From Lachnospiraceae bacterium (GTDB taxonomy: Bacteria > Bacillota > Clostridia > Lachnospirales > Lachnospiraceae), in assembly GCA_021771695.1 (NCBI GenBank), contig JAETON010000004.1, positions 62,001 to 126,000 on the forward strand: a stretch of 64,000 bases of DNA, written 5' to 3'. Positions 1-8,458 of this stretch are shown in pieces (within the stretch, counting starts at the first letter, position 1; every line of letters begins with the position of its first letter). The translations under genes and the position numbers were made by a program. The notes under the pieces are model-generated. The model ran no database searches, was not told the DNA's origin, and worked only from the letters and a program-made list of their open reading frames with translations.

Positions 1-1019
1 GTTACTGTGATCAAGTTTGTATGCAGCAGATTCTTCTTATTTAATTCATTCATAACTGCATAAACACCGCCGGCTTCATTCAAATCTTCCATATAAGTAT
101 GTCCTGCCGGAGCAAGATGACATAAGTTTGGTGTTTTCGCACTAATTGCATTGGCTTTATCCAAATCCAGTTCCACCCCTGCTTCATGTGCAATTGCAGG
201 TAAATGCAGCATACTGTTTGTACTGCATCCCAATGCCATATCTACAGTTAATGCATTTTCAAATGCCTTTTCTGTCATAATATCTCTTGGACGAATGTTC
301 TTCTCTAATAATTCCATGACTTTCATACCTGCATGTTTTGCAAGACGAATTCTTTCAGAATATACTGCTGGAATTGTGCCATTTCCACGAAGTCCCATTC
401 CCAATACTTCTGTCAGACAGTTCATAGAATTCGCTGTATACATTCCAGAACAAGAACCACAGCTTGGACATGCTTTATTTTCAAATTCATCCAATTCGTC
501 TTTTGAAATTGTACCGGCCGCATAAGAACCTACTGCTTCAAACATACTGGACAAACTTGTTTTCTGTCCCTTTACGCGTCCGGCAAGCATTGGTCCGCCG
601 CTGACGAACACCGTAGGTACGTTGACACGTGCCGCAGCCATCAAAAGCCCCGGTACATTTTTATCACAGTTTGGTACCATAACAAGTGCATCAAATTGAT
701 GTGCAAGAGCCATACATTCTGTAGAATCTGCAATTAAATCACGGGTTACTAAAGAATATTTCATTCCAATATGTCCCATTGCAATTCCATCACATACTGC
801 AATTGCAGGGAAAACAACTGGGGTTCCTCCAGCCATTGCAACACCCATTTTAACAGCTTCTACAATCTTGTCAATATTCATATGTCCAGGTACGATTTCA
901 TTATATGAACTAACAATGCCGACCAATGGTTTTTGCATCTCTTCTTTCGTATACCCTAAAGCATTAAATAAAGATCTCTGAGGAGCAAACGCTTCTCCTT
1001 CTGTGTAAGTATTACCCAT
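1..1019 (-). CDS. ilvD: Dihydroxy-acid dehydratase, C-terminally truncated by window edge
   Basis: Fe-S dehydratase that converts 2,3-dihydroxy-3-methylbutanoate (or -pentanoate) to the 2-oxo acid in valine, leucine and isoleucine synthesis. The reading frame starts at ATG 1019, preceded by CAGGAGGTAG. Translating the minus strand gives an IlvD/Edd N-terminal half: [20 protein letters not shown] at the start, an NCDKNVPG segment, and the cluster-binding [15 protein letters not shown] segment. About 340 residues are present. The family is about 550 residues long, so the rest lies outside the window. It is the last visible gene of azlC-azlD-leuB-ilvD, with 78 nt between it and leuB. Only the incompleteness limits certainty. 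Confidence 0.95.
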   Translation of the reverse strand, partial: MGNTYTEGEAFAPQRSLFNALGYTKEEMQKPLVGIVSSYNEIVPGHMNIDKIVEAVKMGVAMAGGTPVVFPAIAVCDGIAMGHIGMKYSLVTRDLIADSTECMALAHQFDALVMVPNCDKNVPGLLMAAARVNVPTVFVSGGPMLAGRVKGQKTSLSSMFEAVGSYAAGTISKDELDEFENKACPSCGSCSGMYTANSMNCLTEVLGMGLRGNGTIPAVYSERIRLAKHAGMKVMELLEKNIRPRDIMTEKAFENALTVDMALGCSTNSMLHLPAIAHEAGVELDLDKANAISAKTPNLCHLAPAGHTYMEDLNEAGGVYAVMNELNKKNLLHTNLITV

Positions 1020-1097
1020 AACTACCTCCTGATTTTAATAGATGCAGGAAAAGAGGGAATATCCCTCTTTCGATTCCCTATCTTTTTTCTAAAATAT

Positions 1098-2183
1098 CTA
1101 TTTAATTTTTTCAATAATTAACTGTCCCATTTCTTTGCAGCCAACCTGCTTCATTCCATCAGACATAATATCTACCGTACGATATCCGTCTGCCAGAACT
1201 TCTTTTACTGCCTGCTCTACTGCATTTGCTTCTTCATCTAAATCAAAAGAATAACGAAGCATCATTGCAACAGATAAAATTGTTGCGATTGGATTTGCAA
1301 TATCCTGTCCGGCAATATCCGGAGCAGAACCATGACTAGGCTCATACAAACCAAATTTACCTTCTGCAAGACTGGCAGATGACAACATTCCGATAGAACC
1401 TGTAATCATACTTGCTTCATCTGATAAAATATCTCCAAACATGTTTTCTGTCAAGATGACATCAAACTGTTTTGGATTATTTACCAGCTGCATTGCACAA
1501 TTATCGACCAGCATATGTTCATATGTAACATCTTCATAGCCTTTTGCAACTTCTTCTACCACACTTCTCCAAAGTCTGGAGGAATCCAGCACATTTGCCT
1601 TGTCCACACTAATGACATGTTTTTTACGTTTTCTCGCTATATCAAACGCTTTTATTGCAATTCTCCGGATCTCGTCTTCACTATATGTTAATGTATCTGT
1701 TGCAACTTTGATACCATCAACTTCTTCTGTATGTCTTTCTCCAAAATAAAGACCGCCTGTTAATTCCCGCATAATGACCATATCAAATCCATCCCCAATG
1801 ATTTCATCACGGAGCGGACATGCCTTCTTTAATTCTTCATATAAATATGCCGGACGAATATTTGCAAACAATCCCAAAGATTTGCGAAGAGCCAAAAGAC
1901 CTGCTTCCGGTCTTAAATTTGCTGGTAACTGATACCATGGAGAAGTACTTGTATTTCCTCCAATGGATCCCATCAGCACTGCATCACTATTTCTTGCAAT
2001 TTCTAACGCTTCTTCTGTCAATGGTTTTCCATGGACATCAATGGATGCCCCTCCCATCAAAATCTGTTCATAGGAAAATGTATGACCGAACTTTTCTCCA
2101 ACAGCATCCAAAACATTCATGGCTTCTGTCACGATTTCCGGTCCGATTCCATCACCTTTAATGACTGCTAAATTACAATTCAT
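1098..2183 (-). CDS. leuB: 3-isopropylmalate dehydrogenase
   Basis: NAD-dependent oxidative decarboxylation of 3-isopropylmalate to 2-oxoisocaproate, the third step of leucine synthesis, in the cytoplasm. The 361-residue length is normal for the family. The N-terminus (AVIKGDGIGPEIV) and the metal/substrate segment (NMFGDILSDEASMITGSIGM) are diagnostic of the isocitrate/isopropylmalate dehydrogenase fold, and the ELTGGLYFGER loop is that of the LeuB branch. ATG 2183 follows AAAAAGGAGGAAGAT. It sits 14 nt behind azlD and upstream of ilvD, which supports a co-transcribed branched-chain amino acid unit. leuA and leuCD are not in the window. Confidence 0.96.
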   Translation of the reverse strand: MNCNLAVIKGDGIGPEIVTEAMNVLDAVGEKFGHTFSYEQILMGGASIDVHGKPLTEEALEIARNSDAVLMGSIGGNTSTSPWYQLPANLRPEAGLLALRKSLGLFANIRPAYLYEELKKACPLRDEIIGDGFDMVIMRELTGGLYFGERHTEEVDGIKVATDTLTYSEDEIRRIAIKAFDIARKRKKHVISVDKANVLDSSRLWRSVVEEVAKGYEDVTYEHMLVDNCAMQLVNNPKQFDVILTENMFGDILSDEASMITGSIGMLSSASLAEGKFGLYEPSHGSAPDIAGQDIANPIATILSVAMMLRYSFDLDEEANAVEQAVKEVLADGYRTVDIMSDGMKQVGCKEMGQLIIEKIK

Positions 2184-2197
2184 ATCTTCCTCCTTTT

Positions 2198-2506
2198 TTA
2201 TAAAAGCAGAAGCACTGCAAAAGCTGCAATACAGCTTGCACAGGCAACTGTTACTATATTCTTTTCCAAATAAGCAAAAATCACCGCCGTTATAAATCCC
2301 ACTGCAGATGCTGTCATATTGCCTGTTGCATAAAAGACTGCCGGCATCACCATAGCTGCCAAAACTGCATATGGCACATAATATAAAAATGATCGAAAGA
2401 ATTGATTTTCAATCTTTTTTTGTATCGCTACCAACGGTACCATTCTTATCAAATAAGTAGAAACCGCTGTGACAATAATATAAATCAACAGCTTACTCAC
2501 ACTCAT
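2198..2506 (-). CDS. azlD: AzlD-family branched-chain amino acid export subunit
   Basis: Small integral membrane protein of about 102 residues with four predicted hydrophobic segments. It is the partner of AzlC in branched-chain amino acid (or azaleucine) export. The reading frame is open from an ATG at 2515, but the Shine-Dalgarno AAAGGAGG lies only 1 nt from that codon. It is well spaced (about 9 nt) for ATG 2506, which I choose (MSVSKLLIYI). It overlaps the end of azlC by 14 nt, typical of translational coupling, and leuB follows directly. The family call rests on size, hydropathy, the TYLIRMVPL-type N-terminus and its partner. Confidence 0.85.
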   Translation of the reverse strand: MSVSKLLIYIIVTAVSTYLIRMVPLVAIQKKIENQFFRSFLYYVPYAVLAAMVMPAVFYATGNMTASAVGFITAVIFAYLEKNIVTVACASCIAAFAVLLLL

Positions 2507-3215
2507 ACTCTTCATCCTCCTTTTCTATAGGAAAGAAAACTGCTCCAAGTGTTGCTGCGATCAACGTACAAATAATAATTACAAAACCATTGGAAACACC
2601 GGAAAGTGCTTTCACATACCGAAACAGCAGACTTACTGCCATGGATATTCCAATCACTATCACGATATGATGATCTTTCTTTGCCGGTGGAATGATAATT
2701 CCTATTAACATTCCATAAATCGCAATTCCCAATGCATCTCTTATGATTACTGGAAGCAGTCCGCTGGCAGTTGCACCAAGAAACGTTCCTAAAGTCCAGC
2801 TGATCCATGGAATCGTCATCAATGCATAAAAATATTTTGGGGTAATATCTCCCGGTCTTCCACAGGAAACAGCAAAAATTTCATCTGTTACCCCAAAAGC
2901 CATCGAAAGGCGGTTCCAAATGGCTGCCCTTTCATCTAATTTCTGCCCAATAGCAATAGACATAATAGAATATCTTAAATTAATGATAAACTGAGATAAA
3001 ATCAATTCAACAAGAGAACCTCCCGCTGTAATTGAAATAATAGCTGCAAACTGACCTGCCGATGTAACACATGTGGCAGAAATCAAAGTCAACGCCCAAA
3101 CCGGAATTCCCTGCAAAACTCCTGAAATTCCAAAGGCAAAGGAAACTGCAATATATGCAAGTCCAATAGGTATTCCGTCAATCAGTCCCTGCCTGAAATC
3201 ATCATGTGCTTTCAT
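2493..3215 (-). CDS. azlC: AzlC-family branched-chain amino acid exporter, large subunit
   Basis: A 240-residue polytopic membrane protein of the AzlC/YgaZ family. Together with AzlD it exports branched-chain amino acids across the cytoplasmic membrane. The visible family pattern is an N-terminal FRQGLIDGIPIGLAYIAVSF segment, then ATCVTSAGQFAA, then NLRYSIMSIAIGQ. ATG 3215 follows TTTAGGAGT. It is the first gene of the azlC-azlD-leuB-ilvD unit. A perfect 11-bp palindrome lies 26 nt upstream of the start and is a candidate operator, so control by a dedicated repressor is possible. Pairing an exporter with leuB/ilvD suggests overflow control of leucine or valine (inference). Confidence 0.9.
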   Translation of the reverse strand: MKAHDDFRQGLIDGIPIGLAYIAVSFAFGISGVLQGIPVWALTLISATCVTSAGQFAAIISITAGGSLVELILSQFIINLRYSIMSIAIGQKLDERAAIWNRLSMAFGVTDEIFAVSCGRPGDITPKYFYALMTIPWISWTLGTFLGATASGLLPVIIRDALGIAIYGMLIGIIIPPAKKDHHIVIVIGISMAVSLLFRYVKALSGVSNGFVIIICTLIAATLGAVFFPIEKEDEEYECE

Positions 3216-3240
3216 TTTTTACTCCTAAATTTCAAAATAA

Positions 3241-3266
3241 TTCGATTTTTGCCCTCAAAAATCGAA
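3241..3266. promoter_or_regulatory. 11-bp perfect palindrome upstream of azlC, candidate operator
   Basis: TTCGATTTTTG and its exact reverse complement are separated by CCCT. The site lies 26-51 nt upstream of the azlC start codon, immediately downstream of an AT-rich stretch (3268-3280) that could hold the minus-strand -10. No U-tract follows on either strand, so a transcription terminator is unlikely. A repressor-binding site is the simplest reading; the regulator is unknown. Confidence 0.5.
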
Positions 3267-3344
3267 CTTATATAATAGAATACCACATTTAAATTCAGAA
3301 TGGAAACAATTTTTCATGAAACTACTGGTAAAATTATGATTTCG

Positions 3345-3373
3345 TTGAATTCCTACAAAAAATATAATATAAT
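3345..3373 (+). promoter_or_regulatory. Sigma-A-type promoter of first amidase gene
   Basis: TTGAAT at 3345-3350 and TATAAT at 3368-3373 are separated by exactly 17 bp. The start codon of the downstream gene lies 35 nt past the -10 box. Confidence 0.7.
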
Positions 3374-3407
3374 GAGTTTATAATTTATTCAAAAAAGGAG
3401 ACATTTT

Positions 3408-4835
3408 ATGCATTGTAAAAGACTTATCTGCCTCGGATTATCCCTCAGCCTGCTTTTTTCCAATTGCAGCCAAACATTTGCTGCAGTAAAAGCAGGAACA
3501 TATTTTAAGGTTCAATATACACACAACAAGAAAAAATATTCCAAAAAAGCAATTGATGCCCGTTATAATAATTCCATTATCAAAACAAATATGCCTGGTT
3601 TTATTGATGGTTCTACTTCCTTATACTCTGCATATTGGGTGTTTGGCCGCTGTTCATCACTCGGCACAAAATATACATATTCCAGCAAAACGAAAAAAAT
3701 TACTTTAAAACGTTCCTCTAATACACTGGTTATGACGCTTAACAGTAAAACAGCAGCCTTAAATGGTAAAAAATTTACACTGCCGGCGGCACCACGCAAA
3801 ATCCGTTATGTATCAAAGAAGAAAAATTATATTATGATTCCGGGAGAAGCTGCTGCCAAAAAATTGGGACTGAATTATACTTGGAATAATCGTTTATTAT
3901 CCGGTTTAATTACGAAAAAGACCGCTGGTTCTCCTTCATCTACTACATCCTCTGGAAACACTACAAATACTTCCTCTGGTACAAAAGGAACTGCAACGAA
4001 AATTACTGCTTCTGCCAGCAACTACTCTATTCGAATAAAAAAGCCTGCCGGATTAAGTGCATCCAGCATCGTTTCCGATGATGATTACTGGAACAAACGG
4101 CTTCGCATTATTGTGAATGGTAATTACAAAACCCACTTTGCCTCTTCTGCAAATCGAACCATCAAAGAGAGTCTAACCTACAGTACTTCTTACAGTGGCG
4201 GCAAAACCTATATTAATATAAAAACCTCCGCAATCAAAGGTTTCAGTGTGACACAGACTTCTTCTTATATATATGTAAAATATGCTGCTCCAAAAAGTAT
4301 GTATCATCGTATCATTGTTATTGATGCAGGACACGGCGGTTCGGATTCCGGGGCAACTGGAAGTGGTTATGCTGAGAAAAATATGACACTGAAAATTGTT
4401 CAGAATATGAAATCATATTTTGATAAAAATTCCACTTACAAAGTTTACTACACAAGACTTTCTGACTGGTACCCAAGCCTTTCTTACCGATATAAGATGG
4501 CAAATGAAGTAGGTGCTGACCGCTTTTTAAGTGTACATATTAATTCTGCGGATAGTTCCTCAGCCAAAGGAACAGAAACCTTATATAAAACATACAAAAC
4601 TTACGCACAGAATGTACAAAATAATGCCTTAAAAGGCATGGGCTATTCCAGCAGCAGTTCTTACAATCGAAAATTAAAATACCGCACAGACTTGGCTGTA
4701 TTAAATGGTCCCAAAATGACAACCGCTTTAGTTGAAATGGGATTCATCTCCAACAAGACAGAAGCCAATCGAATCAATTCAAAATCAGCTGCCATCGGTA
4801 ATTATCTTTATCAAGCAGTTTGTAACTCTTTTTAA
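3408..4835 (+). CDS. Secreted N-acetylmuramoyl-L-alanine amidase (Amidase_3), paralogue 1
   Basis: Zinc amidase that cleaves the bond between N-acetylmuramic acid and L-alanine in peptidoglycan, acting outside the cell. The 475 residues begin with a signal peptide that probably ends near Ala25/26. Residues about 28-170 form a lysine/tyrosine-rich region ending in a VPGE/IPGE-type copper-amine-oxidase-N-like repeat (IMIPGEAAAKKLGLNYTWN). A Ser/Thr linker (about 173-197), an AMIN-like beta domain (about 200-297) and Amidase_3 (about 300-475) follow. Zinc ligands are His309 (DAGHGG), Glu323 and His377 (SVHIN); the catalytic Glu is Glu443 (VEMGF). It has its own promoter and a terminator after it. 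It is the first of three tandem paralogues. Confidence 0.92.
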   Translation: MHCKRLICLGLSLSLLFSNCSQTFAAVKAGTYFKVQYTHNKKKYSKKAIDARYNNSIIKTNMPGFIDGSTSLYSAYWVFGRCSSLGTKYTYSSKTKKITLKRSSNTLVMTLNSKTAALNGKKFTLPAAPRKIRYVSKKKNYIMIPGEAAAKKLGLNYTWNNRLLSGLITKKTAGSPSSTTSSGNTTNTSSGTKGTATKITASASNYSIRIKKPAGLSASSIVSDDDYWNKRLRIIVNGNYKTHFASSANRTIKESLTYSTSYSGGKTYINIKTSAIKGFSVTQTSSYIYVKYAAPKSMYHRIIVIDAGHGGSDSGATGSGYAEKNMTLKIVQNMKSYFDKNSTYKVYYTRLSDWYPSLSYRYKMANEVGADRFLSVHINSADSSSAKGTETLYKTYKTYAQNVQNNALKGMGYSSSSSYNRKLKYRTDLAVLNGPKMTTALVEMGFISNKTEANRINSKSAAIGNYLYQAVCNSF

Positions 4836-4849
4836 CATCGAAATATTTC

Positions 4850-4889
4850 AAGAAGTGACTCTTGCTCCTCAAGTTTCACTTCTTTTTTA
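4850..4889 (+). terminator. Terminator after amidase 1
   Basis: AAGAAGTGA (4850-4858) pairs with TCACTTCTT (4876-4884), with an inner CTTG/CAAG extension. A run of T follows. Confidence 0.75.
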
Positions 4890-4900
4890 TTGCAATTGTA

Positions 4901-4929
4901 TTGTGTTTTTATTACAATTATGTTACAAT
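4901..4929 (+). promoter_or_regulatory. Promoter of amidase 2 with overlapping WalR-like repeat
   Basis: TTGTGT (4901-4906), a 17-bp spacer and the extended -10 TGT-TACAAT (TACAAT 4924-4929). The direct repeat ATTACA-N5-GTTACA (4911-4927) overlaps the -10. Its complement, TGTAAC-N5-TGTAAT, satisfies the WalR (YycF) consensus TGT(A/T)A(A/T/C)-N5-TGT(A/T)A(A/T/C) at every constrained position. A repressing or modulating role would fit its place over the -10 (inference). Confidence 0.55.
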
Positions 4930-4951
4930 TTTATCAAGAAAGGGGAGTAAC

Positions 4952-6802
4952 ATGAAAGCAATCAAAAAAATATTTATACTTTTTAGCATTTTTATTATTA
5001 CAACTTCTGCATATCCAGTCTCTGCTGCATCCTATGCATCCAAAGGGACAACTTACACTTTAAAAATCGCAGGAACCAAGCAAAAAAAGAAAGCGATTGA
5101 TGCAGCTTATGTTGGAAGCATCATTAAAACCCGTGCACCTGGTTTTATCCGTTCAAATACTTCTATGTATTCTGCTTATTACATATTTCAAAAAACAAAA
5201 GGATTAGGTACTTCCTATTCCTATTCATCCAAAACAAAGAAGGTTACTTTGAAACGAGGCTCAAAAACCATTGTTTATACTTTAGACAGTTCTTATGCTT
5301 TTGTAAATGGTGTAAAAACGAAACTTCCTACTCCTGCCAGAAAAGTATATTCTTACCGTCAAAAGAAAAATTACATTTATGTGCCGGGTGAATTCAGTGC
5401 AAAAAATCTTGGATTGGGCTATTCATGGAACAAAAGTAAACGTACCGGCTGTTTCTATTTGCCATCCACTGTAAGTGCTGGTGGAACTATGAAAATCAAA
5501 TATACAAATTCCGGTAAAGTATACAACAAAAAAGTGGTACAAGCCCGCTATAATTCTTCTGTAATTCCAACAAATATGCCTGGATTTTTAGATGGTTCAA
5601 CTTCACTTTATTCTGCATATTGGATTTATGGAAAATATTCTGCCTTAGGAACAAAATATTCTTATTCCAGTAAGACCAAAAAAATTACAATCAAACGTGG
5701 AAACAATACCATTATTATGACTTTAAACAGCAAAACCGCTACATTAAATGGGAAAAAATTCTCTTTACCAGCTGTACCAAGAAAAATATATCTATATAAT
5801 CGAATGACAAATTATATTATGGTGCCGGGAGAAATCATCTCTCAAAAATTAGGTCTTGGCTATAGTTGGAACAGCCGTTTATACTCCGGAATTATTACAA
5901 AACCAACAACTTCTGGAACTTCTTCATCTTCAAGTTCTTCCAGTACAAGTACCATTGGAGCTAAAACGAAAATCACTGCTTCTTCCAGTAATTATTCTAT
6001 CCGAATCAAAAAACCATCTGGTCTTAGCAGTTCAAGTATTACAGCAAATGATGATTATCAAAATAAGCGTTTACAAATCATTATAAAAGGAAACTATAAA
6101 TCACATTTTTCCTCCTCTGTAAACCGCACCATCAAAGACAGCCTTACCTACAGTGTTTCTTATACCGGCGGAAAAACTTACGTTAATTTAAAAACATCAA
6201 CAATTAAAGGATTCAGCATTACACAGTCATCTTCCTATATTTATGTGAAATATGCTGCTCCAAAAAGTATGTTCCAACGCGTCATTGTAGTAGATGCCGG
6301 TCACGGCGGTTCAGATTCCGGTGCAGTAGGAAACGGTTATTACGAAAAAAACTTAACCTTAAAAATTGTACAAAGCATGAAAACATATTTTGATAAAAAT
6401 TCCACCTATAAAGTATATTACACAAGGCTGACAGATACCTACCCAAGTCTGTCTGCACGTTATAAACTAGCAAATGAAGTAAACGCAGATCGTTTCCTAA
6501 GCGTTCATATCAATTCCGCTTCTGCCTCAGCCAAAGGTACGGAAACATTATATAAAAGTTACAAAACATATGCGCAAAAAATTCAAAATTATGCATTAAA
6601 AGGTATGGGATATTCGAAAGGAAGTTCCTATGACCGTGGATTAAAATATCGTACAGATTTAGCTGTATTAAATGGTCCTAAAATGACAACTGCTTTGGTA
6701 GAAATGGGATTTATCACAAATAAAACAGAATCTGCAAGAATTAATTCCAGAACCACTACAATTGGGAATTATCTTTACCAGGCAATCTGCAATTCCTTCT
6801 AA
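4952..6802 (+). CDS. Secreted N-acetylmuramoyl-L-alanine amidase, paralogue 2 with duplicated N-terminal domain
   Basis: Largest of the three tandem amidases, 616 residues from ATG 4952. That start has AAAGGGGAG before it and begins a signal peptide (MKAIKKIFILFSIFI...); an upstream in-frame ATG at 4862 would read through the preceding terminator and is rejected. Domain order: signal peptide, two copies of the copper-amine-oxidase-N-like/tyrosine-rich module (YIYVPGEFSAKNLGLGYSW and YIMVPGEIISQKLGLGYSW), Ser/Thr linker, AMIN-like domain, Amidase_3. DAGHGG, the EKN glutamate, SVHIN and VEMGF are all intact, so it should be an active peptidoglycan amidase. The extra module probably extends or strengthens wall binding (inference). 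Confidence 0.92.
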   Translation: MKAIKKIFILFSIFIITTSAYPVSAASYASKGTTYTLKIAGTKQKKKAIDAAYVGSIIKTRAPGFIRSNTSMYSAYYIFQKTKGLGTSYSYSSKTKKVTLKRGSKTIVYTLDSSYAFVNGVKTKLPTPARKVYSYRQKKNYIYVPGEFSAKNLGLGYSWNKSKRTGCFYLPSTVSAGGTMKIKYTNSGKVYNKKVVQARYNSSVIPTNMPGFLDGSTSLYSAYWIYGKYSALGTKYSYSSKTKKITIKRGNNTIIMTLNSKTATLNGKKFSLPAVPRKIYLYNRMTNYIMVPGEIISQKLGLGYSWNSRLYSGIITKPTTSGTSSSSSSSSTSTIGAKTKITASSSNYSIRIKKPSGLSSSSITANDDYQNKRLQIIIKGNYKSHFSSSVNRTIKDSLTYSVSYTGGKTYVNLKTSTIKGFSITQSSSYIYVKYAAPKSMFQRVIVVDAGHGGSDSGAVGNGYYEKNLTLKIVQSMKTYFDKNSTYKVYYTRLTDTYPSLSARYKLANEVNADRFLSVHINSASASAKGTETLYKSYKTYAQKIQNYALKGMGYSKGSSYDRGLKYRTDLAVLNGPKMTTALVEMGFITNKTESARINSRTTTIGNYLYQAICNSF

Positions 6803-6816
6803 AGCAAACAATATTT

Positions 6817-6845
6817 AGAGATTACGTTCTGCGTAATCTCTTTTT
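6817..6845 (+). terminator. Terminator after amidase 2
   Basis: AGAGATTACG (6817-6826) and CGTAATCTCT (6832-6841) form a perfect 10-bp stem with a 5-nt loop, followed by TTTT. Confidence 0.85.
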
Positions 6846-6880
6846 AAATTGCATTTTATTTGATATCTTCCCTTTGCTCA

Positions 6881-6909
6881 TTGCAATATTATTACGAATA
6901 TGTTACGAT
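6881..6909 (+). promoter_or_regulatory. Promoter of amidase 3, paralogous to that of amidase 2
   Basis: TTGCAA (6881-6886), a 17-bp spacer and extended -10 TGT-TACGAT (TACGAT 6904-6909). The repeat ATTACG-N5-GTTACG (6891-6907) sits in exactly the same register relative to the -10 as the ATTACA-N5-GTTACA repeat of amidase 2. Each half differs from the WalR consensus at one position. Confidence 0.5.
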
Positions 6910-6930
6910 TTATCGGAAAGGGAGATGAAT

Positions 6931-8364
6931 ATGCAACTAAAGAAAATATTACTATCAACAATCTTAACAATTTCTATATTAGGTACTGCGATACCGCCAG
7001 TTTCTGTTTCAGCCGCACCTTATGCAGCAACAAACAAAACATATACTTTAAAAATTACAGGTAAAAAGCAGAAGAAAAAGGCCTGCGGGGCAAATTATAA
7101 GGGAAAAACAATCAAAACAAAAGCCCCTGGATTTATCCGTTCTAATACTACGATGTATTCTGCTTATTATGTGTTCCAAAAAGGATTGGGGGTATCTTAT
7201 TCCTATTCCTCCAAAACATGGAAGATCACATTAAAACGCGGTCCTCAAACCATTACTATGAAACGCGGAAGCAAATATGCCTATGTAAATGGTAAAAAAA
7301 CGAAAATGCCGACACCAGCAAGAAGAGTGTATTCCTACCGCCAAAAAAAGAACTTTATTTATGTTCCCGGTTCATTTTGTGCAAAGCATTTAGGTTTTCA
7401 ATATTCTTGGAGCAGCAGAAAACGTACTGGAACTTTTGTTTTGAAGAATTCCAATAACACTACAAACAAAAATACAACCTCCAATAATAATGCATCCAAT
7501 GAACAATATGTTCAATTAAAAAAACCTTCCGGGTTATCCTCAAACTCTATTACGACTACAGATGATTATCATAACCGCAGGTTGATTTTGAACATCAAAG
7601 GAAATTATTCTTCCTTTTTTAAAAATTCTTCCAACCGTTATATCGCCCCAGATTCTAACTTCCGTTCTTATTCGGTAAGTTATAGCGGTGGTTATACAAG
7701 AATATATATCCGGCCAAGAAAGAATACGATTAAAGCATATCAAGTAACGCAAACGGCTTCTTATATCAAAGTCCGGTATGCCGCACCAAAATCAATTTAT
7801 AAAAGAATTATTGTCATTGATGCTGGTCATGGAGGCAAAGACAGCGGTGCTACAGCCTATGGTTATAAAGAAAAAAATATGACTCTGAAAATTGTTCAGG
7901 CTGCAAAAAAATATTTTGATAATAATCCAAATTATAAAGTTTATTATACAAGGCTCTCTGATACTTATCCAAGTTTATCTGCACGATCCGATTTAGCAAA
8001 TAATGTAGGAGCTGACCGTTTCTATAGTGTACATATAAATTCTGCCGGATCATCTTCTACAGGAACAGAAACACTTTATAATTCCAAAGGATATAAATCA
8101 ACATCTGGTTTGACCAGCTATAAATGGTCTGCGGCAATTCATCCATATATACGCTCTGCTACAGGTTTCAAGAACCGTGGTTTAGTAAACAGAACCGGAC
8201 TTGCAGTTTTAAGACATACAAAAACAGCTTCTACACTAACTGAAATCGGATTTATTTCTAATAAATCTGAAGCTAAAAAAATGAATAAAAACTTATCAAA
8301 TTATGGAAAAGCTGTTTATAACAGTGTTGCGGCATCCTTTAACAAATACCCAAGTAAACGATAA
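6931..8364 (+). CDS. Secreted N-acetylmuramoyl-L-alanine amidase, paralogue 3
   Basis: A 477-residue secreted amidase. ATG 6931 is preferred because AAAGGGAG lies 6 nt upstream; ATG 6925 abuts the ribosome-binding site, and 6874 is upstream of the promoter. Signal peptide (MQLKKILLSTILTISILGTA...), one copper-amine-oxidase-N-like module (FIYVPGSFCAKHLGFQYSW), Asn/Thr-rich linker, AMIN-like domain, then Amidase_3 with DAGHGGKDSG, EKN, SVHIN and a C-terminal TEIGFISN in place of VEMGF, so the catalytic Glu is kept. The C-terminal part diverges most from paralogues 1 and 2, and the protein ends in a basic tail. The three genes look like successive duplications. Confidence 0.9.
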   Translation: MQLKKILLSTILTISILGTAIPPVSVSAAPYAATNKTYTLKITGKKQKKKACGANYKGKTIKTKAPGFIRSNTTMYSAYYVFQKGLGVSYSYSSKTWKITLKRGPQTITMKRGSKYAYVNGKKTKMPTPARRVYSYRQKKNFIYVPGSFCAKHLGFQYSWSSRKRTGTFVLKNSNNTTNKNTTSNNNASNEQYVQLKKPSGLSSNSITTTDDYHNRRLILNIKGNYSSFFKNSSNRYIAPDSNFRSYSVSYSGGYTRIYIRPRKNTIKAYQVTQTASYIKVRYAAPKSIYKRIIVIDAGHGGKDSGATAYGYKEKNMTLKIVQAAKKYFDNNPNYKVYYTRLSDTYPSLSARSDLANNVGADRFYSVHINSAGSSSTGTETLYNSKGYKSTSGLTSYKWSAAIHPYIRSATGFKNRGLVNRTGLAVLRHTKTASTLTEIGFISNKSEAKKMNKNLSNYGKAVYNSVAASFNKYPSKR

Positions 8365-8374
8365 GCATACATCA

Positions 8375-8418
8375 AAGAGCTGTCCGCTGGTTAGAAATAT
8401 AACTAAACGACAGCTCTC
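8375..8418 (+). other. Stem-loop after amidase 3, weak terminator
   Basis: GAGCTGTC (8377-8384) pairs with GACAGCTC (8409-8416), and an inner TTAG/CTAA pairing is possible. There is no convincing T-run, so termination is uncertain. Confidence 0.35.
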
Positions 8419-8458
8419 TTAGTTAGGATAAAAATGAAATTTAAGGAGTAAAAAATTT

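Noticed and set aside
1050-1070. AAAGAGGGA/TCCCTCTTT hairpin between leuB and ilvD as terminator
   Set aside because: On the minus strand it is followed by TCCTGCATC rather than a T-run, so termination inside the operon is not supported.
3280-3305. Possible CodY box near AAATTCAGAATGG upstream of azlC
   Set aside because: Only about 8 of 15 positions match the CodY consensus, close to chance in AT-rich DNA.
4862-4951. N-terminal extension of amidase 2 from ATG 4862
   Set aside because: It would run through the terminator and promoter of the gene and place the signal peptide internally; ATG 4952 has a strong ribosome-binding site.
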